From the NCBI RefSeq assembly GCF_015351475.1, contig NZ_JADKPR010000001.1:62001-126000 (forward strand): a stretch of DNA of 64,000 bases, given 5' to 3'. Below the pieces are notes generated by a model. The model was not told the origin of the DNA, did not search any database, and worked only from the letters and a program-made list of their open reading frames with translations. This document shows positions 59,661 to 64,000 of this stretch, piece by piece (position 1 is the stretch's first letter; every line of letters begins with the position of its first letter). The translations under genes were made by a program, and so were the position numbers. Source of the stretch: Flavobacterium sp. HJJ (GTDB lineage Bacteria; Bacteroidota; Bacteroidia; Flavobacteriales; Flavobacteriaceae).

Positions 59661-60353
59661 TCATTTTCTAGCTCTGAACATTTCTCTTTTCCCTGGAGGG
59701 CCGGCAAGCTTTTCGACAGTAAACCCAGCTTCAATCATATTTCTTTTAATAACGCCTCTTGCGGCGTAAGTTACTAGTACAGAATCTTTTTTTAATGCCT
59801 TAAACATTCTATTAAATACATCAGCACTCCACAATTCGGGCTGCACACGATAACCGAAAGCATCAAAATAAATCAAATCAAATTTTTCAATATCATTAAT
59901 GTCTTCAAAAAACTGCTTTCTTTTGGTTAAAGAAAATTTTTCAGACAAATCATTTTTTTCTTCCCAGTTTACTGCATGCATTTTATCAAAAATCTCTTTA
60001 TCATCCAAAGCATTCAATTCCTTTGGATAATTCATAGATTTTAACTCATCCTCAGAAATAGGATATGCCTCTGCTCCTGTATAATCAATTGTCTGCCCTA
60101 ATTTTTGAGCTTCCAAAAAAGTAATGAAGGCATTCAGTCCGGTTCCAAAACCAATTTCCAAAATGGTGACTTTCTGATCTGGAAACAAAGCCAGTCCATT
60201 TTTGATAAATACATGTTTAGCTTCCTGTATTGCTCCATGCTTAGAATGATAACATTCATCCCAATCTTTTATATGAATTGTTGTAGAACCATCGGAGGTA
60301 CGGATAATTTCTCTTTCCAAAGTATTGTTTTTTGAGTTAGCATAGCATTTCAC
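59661..60353 (-). CDS. mnmD: tRNA wobble-uridine methyltransferase MnmD
   Basis: 230 residues. SAM-binding motif ILEIGFGTGLNAF (about 64-76), the acidic YFDAFGYRVQPELW (about 162-175), and a Gly-rich end LAGPPGKREMFRA (about 216-228) match the MnmD (DUF752, methyltransferase half of MnmC) family. In organisms without a bifunctional MnmC, MnmD completes mnm5s2U at the wobble position of tRNAs. The start may be slightly downstream of 60353. Confidence 0.88.
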   Translation of the reverse strand: MKCYANSKNNTLEREIIRTSDGSTTIHIKDWDECYHSKHGAIQEAKHVFIKNGLALFPDQKVTILEIGFGTGLNAFITFLEAQKLGQTIDYTGAEAYPISEDELKSMNYPKELNALDDKEIFDKMHAVNWEEKNDLSEKFSLTKRKQFFEDINDIEKFDLIYFDAFGYRVQPELWSADVFNRMFKALKKDSVLVTYAARGVIKRNMIEAGFTVEKLAGPPGKREMFRARK

Positions 60354-60531
60354 ACCGCTATATTGCTTTCAAAATTAAATAAAAGAATTTCTTATCGTTA
60401 TCTAAAAACGGTATTTTTTATATATTCAGCAGAATTTAACACTTTTTTTTAAATAAAATTATACAATAAATAAATCACAGTTAAAGACCATAATTAATGC
60501 TTTTTTGACAACTATTTATCTGATTTTTATT

Positions 60532-60539
60532 TAATTTTG
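60532..60539 (+). promoter_or_regulatory. Promoter of ilvE
   Basis: TAATTTTG fits TAnnTTTG, with TTTG 24 bp upstream, about 90 bp before the ilvE start. An 18-codon frame lies in the leader. Confidence 0.5.
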
Positions 60540-60556
60540 CAATCACCAATAAAAGG

Positions 60557-60613
60557 ATGCAGAAAACTTTCTCTACTGCAGACCATTTATTAGCTAAACA
60601 ATCCTTTTTTTAA
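60557..60613 (+). CDS. Possible leader peptide of ilvE
   Basis: An 18-codon frame after AAAAGG reads MQKTFSTADHLLAKQSFF and ends 16 bp before ilvE. Two adjacent Leu codons and the position right after the promoter fit a leader peptide for translational or attenuation control of branched-chain amino acid genes. No clear alternative hairpins were traced. Confidence 0.3.
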   Translation: MQKTFSTADHLLAKQSFF

Positions 60614-60629
60614 TATATAAGCAATAATT

Positions 60630-61697
60630 ATGAGTACCACTCAAACTAACAAAATTGAAACAATAAAAGCTGCTACTACAAAAATAAATGATGTTGATTT
60701 TGATCATTTAAGCTTTGGAGCTGTATTTACAGATCATTTATTAGAATGCGATTACATTAATGGAGAATGGCAGCAGCCTGTCATTAAGCCTTATGCACCG
60801 CTTTTACTTGATCCGTCTGCAAAAGTGTTTCATTATGGCCAAGCCATTTTTGAAGGTATGAAAGCTTACAAAGATGACAACAATGATATCTGGCTTTTTA
60901 GACCAGATGAAAATTACAAACGTTTTAATTCTTCTGCAGTACGTATGGCTATGCCGGAAGTACCTGAATTTGTCTTCATTGAAGGTTTAAAACAATTATT
61001 AAAATTAGATGAAGCTTGGGTAAAAAACGGAAACGGAAGCACTATGTACATCAGACCATTTATGATTGCTACTGGAGCCGGAGTTGTCGCTAACCCGTCT
61101 GAAGATTATAAATTCATGATATTATTATCTCCTGCAAAAGCATATTATTCCGGAGAAGTAAAAGTATTAATCGCTGAGCATTTCAGCAGGGCTGCAAACG
61201 GAGGTATTGGTGCTGCAAAAGCTGCCGGTAATTATGCCGGTCAATTCTACCCAACTAGTTTAGCAAACAAAGAAGGATTCCAGCAAGTAATCTGGACTGA
61301 CGACGCTACGCATACAAAACTAGAAGAGGCAGGTACAATGAATGTGTTCTTTAGAATAAATGACACTTTACTGACTGCTCCTGTAAGTGAAAGAATCTTG
61401 GATGGTATCACTAGAAAAAGTCTTATTGATATGGCCAAAAAAGAAGGAATTAATGTAGAGGTTCGTCCTGTATTAGTTTCTGAACTGGTTGAAGCTTCTC
61501 AAAAAGGAACTTTAAAAGAAATTTTTGGAGCTGGTACTGCTGCAGTAGTAAACCCAATTGCAGGCTATTCATATAAAGAAGTTTATTATGAACTGCCTAA
61601 AATCGAAAACTCTTTTGCTGGTTTATTAAAAGAAAAATTAACAAGCCTTCAAAACAAATTAACTGAAGACACTTTTGGCTGGACTGTTAAAGTATAG
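60630..61697 (+). CDS. ilvE: Branched-chain amino acid aminotransferase
   Basis: 355 residues, a class IV PLP aminotransferase of the BCAT2-like length. Signatures: FEGMKAYK (about 78-85), SAVRMAMPEVPE, the PLP Lys in AAKAAGNYAG (about 200), LEEAGTMNVFFRI (about 232-244), and FGAGTAAVVNPI. It transfers amino groups between Leu, Ile or Val and 2-ketoglutarate. A terminator lies about 50 bp downstream. Confidence 0.95.
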   Translation: MSTTQTNKIETIKAATTKINDVDFDHLSFGAVFTDHLLECDYINGEWQQPVIKPYAPLLLDPSAKVFHYGQAIFEGMKAYKDDNNDIWLFRPDENYKRFNSSAVRMAMPEVPEFVFIEGLKQLLKLDEAWVKNGNGSTMYIRPFMIATGAGVVANPSEDYKFMILLSPAKAYYSGEVKVLIAEHFSRAANGGIGAAKAAGNYAGQFYPTSLANKEGFQQVIWTDDATHTKLEEAGTMNVFFRINDTLLTAPVSERILDGITRKSLIDMAKKEGINVEVRPVLVSELVEASQKGTLKEIFGAGTAAVVNPIAGYSYKEVYYELPKIENSFAGLLKEKLTSLQNKLTEDTFGWTVKV

Positions 61698-61745
61698 AAA
61701 AGCTACTGAGTAACTAGTTGCTAAGTTTAAAGTTTTTTTTAGTTT

Positions 61746-61793
61746 AAGGTTTAAAGTTGCACTAAACAGCAACTTTAAACCTTATTTTTTTTT
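61746..61793 (+). terminator. Terminator of ilvE
   Basis: AAGGTTTAAAGTTGC (61746-61760) pairs perfectly with GCAACTTTAAACCTT (61769-61783), followed by TTTTTTTTT. Confidence 0.85.
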
Positions 61794-61839
61794 AAAATTT
61801 TAAAACTTAGATCCTAAGAAACTTAGAAGCTCAGAAACT

Positions 61840-62223
61840 TTATAAAAGTAATTTAGAAAAATCCGGTTTAAAATAATTAGGGCCTTTCATTACTTTTCCG
61901 TCTTCACGGTAAATAGGATTTCCATCTTCACCTAATTTACTCATATTAGAACGCTGAATTTCATCAAATACTTCTTCAATTTTATGTTGCAGCCCGTGTT
62001 CGATAATAGTTCCGCAAAGGATATACATCATGTCCCCGAGAGCATCGGCAATTTCTACCAAGTCATTATTTTGAACTGCCTCCAGATATTCTTCGTTTTC
62101 CTCTTTCATTAAATTATAGCGGAGTATATTTTTAACCTCGCCCAGACTGGCAATCGGCGTTTCGCTATGTCCAATTCTAAATGCTGTGTGAAATTCCTTT
62201 ACAGCGTTGATTTGTTTTTGCAT
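61840..62223 (-). CDS. MazG-like nucleotide pyrophosphohydrolase
   Basis: 127 residues from the ATG at 62223 (MQKQINAV); the upstream ATG at 62262 lies in the intergenic gap. The helical all-alpha NTP-PPase pattern shows KEENEEYLEAVQNNDLVEIADALGDMMYIL (pieces at about 43-72), with the E-x2-E and E-x2-D metal ligands. Related proteins are annotated as phosphoribosyl-ATP pyrophosphohydrolase-like or MazG-like enzymes that hydrolyse NTPs to NMPs. Single gene. Confidence 0.85.
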   Translation of the reverse strand: MQKQINAVKEFHTAFRIGHSETPIASLGEVKNILRYNLMKEENEEYLEAVQNNDLVEIADALGDMMYILCGTIIEHGLQHKIEEVFDEIQRSNMSKLGEDGNPIYREDGKVMKGPNYFKPDFSKLLL

Positions 62224-62305
62224 CCTTTGACTTGTTATTGATTTGAAATGGAAAATTAACAACTATTTCTAAACTATTGACTAAATTTGCAGAAAATTTT
62301 CAAAC

Positions 62306-62494
62306 ATGTTCAGTAAAGGTCAATTACTATTTGCACTCTGTTTTTTTATCGCATTTGTTATAACAATGGTATTTGCTTATCGAAAAGATGCCAGCTTACA
62401 TAAAGTTTTTTACAAAGGAAATTATAAAATCCTAATTGGTTTCCTCGCATTTATCGGACTCCTATTTGTTATCAAAATTTACTTTAAGCATTAA
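62306..62494 (+). CDS. Small two-helix membrane protein
   Basis: 62 residues with two predicted membrane helices (LLFALCFFIAFVITMVFAY at 8-26 and ILIGFLAFIGLLFVIKIYF at about 42-60) separated by a short charged loop. Widespread in Flavobacteriaceae as an unnamed protein. Function unknown. Confidence 0.7.
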   Translation: MFSKGQLLFALCFFIAFVITMVFAYRKDASLHKVFYKGNYKILIGFLAFIGLLFVIKIYFKH

Positions 62495-62496
62495 AA

Positions 62497-62593
62497 AAAG
62501 ATTCTAAGTTTGCTAAGACACTAAGCTTCTAAGTTTTTTCAAACATTGAAGACTTAAAGCAACAGCAAACTCAGAATCTTAGAAACTTAAATA
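62497..62593. repeat. Interspersed CTAAGTTTCTAAG-type repeat
   Basis: Repeats of TTCTAAG and CTTAGAA-like words (GATTCTAAGTTTGCTAAG and CAGAATCTTAGAAACTT) form an imperfect inverted repeat between two convergent genes. Similar sequence lies at 51536-51612 and 61797-61839. It may double as a terminator. Confidence 0.6.
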
Positions 62594-64000
62594 CTAGTTT
62601 TCTAACGGCAGAAAACCATATTTTTTAGAATACTGCAGCATTTGTTCTGCAAATGTTTTTGGCTGTTCTATTCCTATCGAGATGATTTGTCCTTTAGCAT
62701 TTAATTTTGGAACCAAAACAGGATTCACAAAACCGCTGTAAGGAGCATCCGGGAACTGTTTATTGCGTTCTAAAATTTCGGCATGCAGTTTTTGATCCAC
62801 TTTTACTCCGTATGTTTCTACCAATGCTTTTCCAGCTTCAAAATCACCTTCAGATTTAATTCGCTGTACTTCTTTCAACAACTGCCCAAATAAATCGTGT
62901 AATTTTTCGTAATCGGTAATATTGAAATAGGTTTTACCATCTCGGGTAATTTTTTCGATAACATTATCATTTTTGCCTTTTTCAAAAACCCAGGCACTTA
63001 CCCACTGACGGTTCCTCATGTGAGCTTCCTCAATATTAGCACCTAATTCCAAACGAACTAACTGTGTCATTAATCCATTACGGATATAGCTGTCATAACA
63101 CTGCATACCTAATTCTTTCCAATTATCTGTCAATCCAATTTCCTGAATTTTTGGACTGTATAAATAATATAATCCCACTAAATCAGCCCTTCCTTCTTCT
63201 AGTGTCGAAGAATAATTTTTTAAGGTTTCTTTTGGAGTTCCAACACCCGGATTGATTTGTCCTGATGCATGACCTACTACTTCATGCAGAGAAGTATGCA
63301 GTTTACTTCCCAATTCACCATATTTTTCAGCCAGTCTAATTTCCTCAGCATCATTAGCAAACTCTTGCAATCTTCCCTTTCCTCCTGCTTTAGAATAAGC
63401 GTCAATAATATTTCCAAGTGAAACCGATTTAGAACCATGTTCTGCACGAATCCAATCTGCATTTGGTAAATTCACCCCAATTGGAGTGCTTGGTGATGAA
63501 TCTCCTGATTCTCCAGCAACAATAACCGTTTTATACGAAACACCTACTACCTTTTTCTTTTTATGTTCTGGTGCCAATGGAGAATTATCCTCAAACCACT
63601 GGGCATTGCTTGACACTACTTCCATTTTTTTGGACATGTCAAAATCCTTAATCTGAACTATACCCTCATAAGAACCTCTGTACCCTAAAGGATCATTATA
63701 CACTTCTATAAAACTGTTGATGTAATCAATATTACCTTCTGTAGCACTTAACCAAGCAATATTGTAATCGTCCCAAGTTTTGAGATCTCCGGTTTTATAA
63801 TATTTAATCAAAAGACCAATTGCATCGCCCTGTTTTTTATTCTCGGCTGCTTTTTGTGCTTTTTCAAGCCAATAAATAATTTTATCAATCGCTGCTCCAT
63901 ACATACCGCCGCTTTTCCAGACTTTTTCTTCCAATTGACCATTATAATTGCGGACTAATTTAGAATTCAAACCAAAAGAATACGGCTTTTTAGGATCTGG
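62594..64000 (-). CDS. M49 (dipeptidyl-peptidase III-like) metallopeptidase, 5' part outside the window
   Basis: The frame stays open to the last base of the window, so the N-terminus is missing; 468 residues are visible. The zinc motif is HEVVGHASGQ (HExxGH) followed by EEGRADLVGLYYL (second zinc ligand Glu). This is the M49 signature. Some Bacteroidota members are misnamed dihydrofolate reductase in databases. It should release dipeptides or process peptides; its location is undecided because the N-terminus is not seen. Confidence 0.85.
   Translation of the reverse strand, partial: PDPKKPYSFGLNSKLVRNYNGQLEEKVWKSGGMYGAAIDKIIYWLEKAQKAAENKKQGDAIGLLIKYYKTGDLKTWDDYNIAWLSATEGNIDYINSFIEVYNDPLGYRGSYEGIVQIKDFDMSKKMEVVSSNAQWFEDNSPLAPEHKKKKVVGVSYKTVIVAGESGDSSPSTPIGVNLPNADWIRAEHGSKSVSLGNIIDAYSKAGGKGRLQEFANDAEEIRLAEKYGELGSKLHTSLHEVVGHASGQINPGVGTPKETLKNYSSTLEEGRADLVGLYYLYSPKIQEIGLTDNWKELGMQCYDSYIRNGLMTQLVRLELGANIEEAHMRNRQWVSAWVFEKGKNDNVIEKITRDGKTYFNITDYEKLHDLFGQLLKEVQRIKSEGDFEAGKALVETYGVKVDQKLHAEILERNKQFPDAPYSGFVNPVLVPKLNAKGQIISIGIEQPKTFAEQMLQYSKKYGFLPLEN

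Overview
The window looks like a chromosomal segment of a Flavobacterium-type member of the Bacteroidota. The evidence is low GC content, type IX secretion and gliding families (PorP/SprF, SprB-like adhesin), promoters with the Bacteroidota -7 box TAnnTTTG, and many Flavobacteriaceae-specific small proteins. No rRNA operon, CRISPR array, integrase or transposase gene was seen.

Layout. (1) 0.3-7.1 kb, minus strand: a five-gene MoxR ATPase / degenerate vWA / beta-propeller-like operon of the kind called MoxR-vWA ternary systems. (2) 7.3-30.5 kb: a dispersed RNA-repair island. It holds a DEDDh exonuclease, a calcineurin-like phosphoesterase, an ATP-grasp protein, a small RNA ligase, a tRNA array with several aberrant tRNAs, two tRNA-like genes behind a DUF434/SDR pair, RtcB, a TROVE/Ro60 protein, an HD-domain protein and a WYL regulator. 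Between the Ro60 gene and rtcB lies about 500 bp of noncoding DNA with five spaced repeats and tRNA-like pieces. In one unit the T-arm comes before the D-arm, the permuted layout expected of a Y-RNA (YrlA-like) tRNA mimic. A palindrome, TGCGCAA-N5-TTGCGCA, followed at fixed spacing by AAnnTTTG, precedes the phosphoesterase/exonuclease pair, rtcB, the noncoding array and the Ro60 gene. A weaker copy lies between the adhesin and WYL genes. This putative RNA-repair regulon is the main discovery candidate. (3) Within this stretch sit a tyrosinase operon (11.6-14.5 kb), several very small genes, and an SprF/SprB adhesin pair (23.8-29.3 kb). (4) 30.7-37.1 kb: a MarR-controlled beta-oxidation operon. 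(5) 37.2-43.0 kb: a TetX-like monooxygenase with an AraC regulator, a serine hydrolase, a nitrilase pseudogene and a ChrA transporter. (6) 43.0-50.7 kb: a cassette-like array of unrelated single minus-strand genes separated by long palindromic repeats. It includes a MITE-disrupted TPR pseudogene. (7) 51-64 kb: ordinary chromosome: SodC, YdeI-like, LETM1-related protein, carbonic anhydrase with SulP transporter, Dps divergent from OxyR, MnmD, IlvE, a MazG-like protein and an M49-type peptidase cut by the window edge.

How the parts may work together: in the RNA island the ligases (RtcB and the nucleotidyltransferase-type ligase), end-processing enzymes (exonuclease, phosphoesterase), Ro60 with its noncoding RNAs and the tRNA genes form a plausible damage-responsive tRNA/RNA surveillance and repair set, with the WYL protein as the best candidate regulator. 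The link between components rests on shared promoter structure and family knowledge and is not experimentally shown here.
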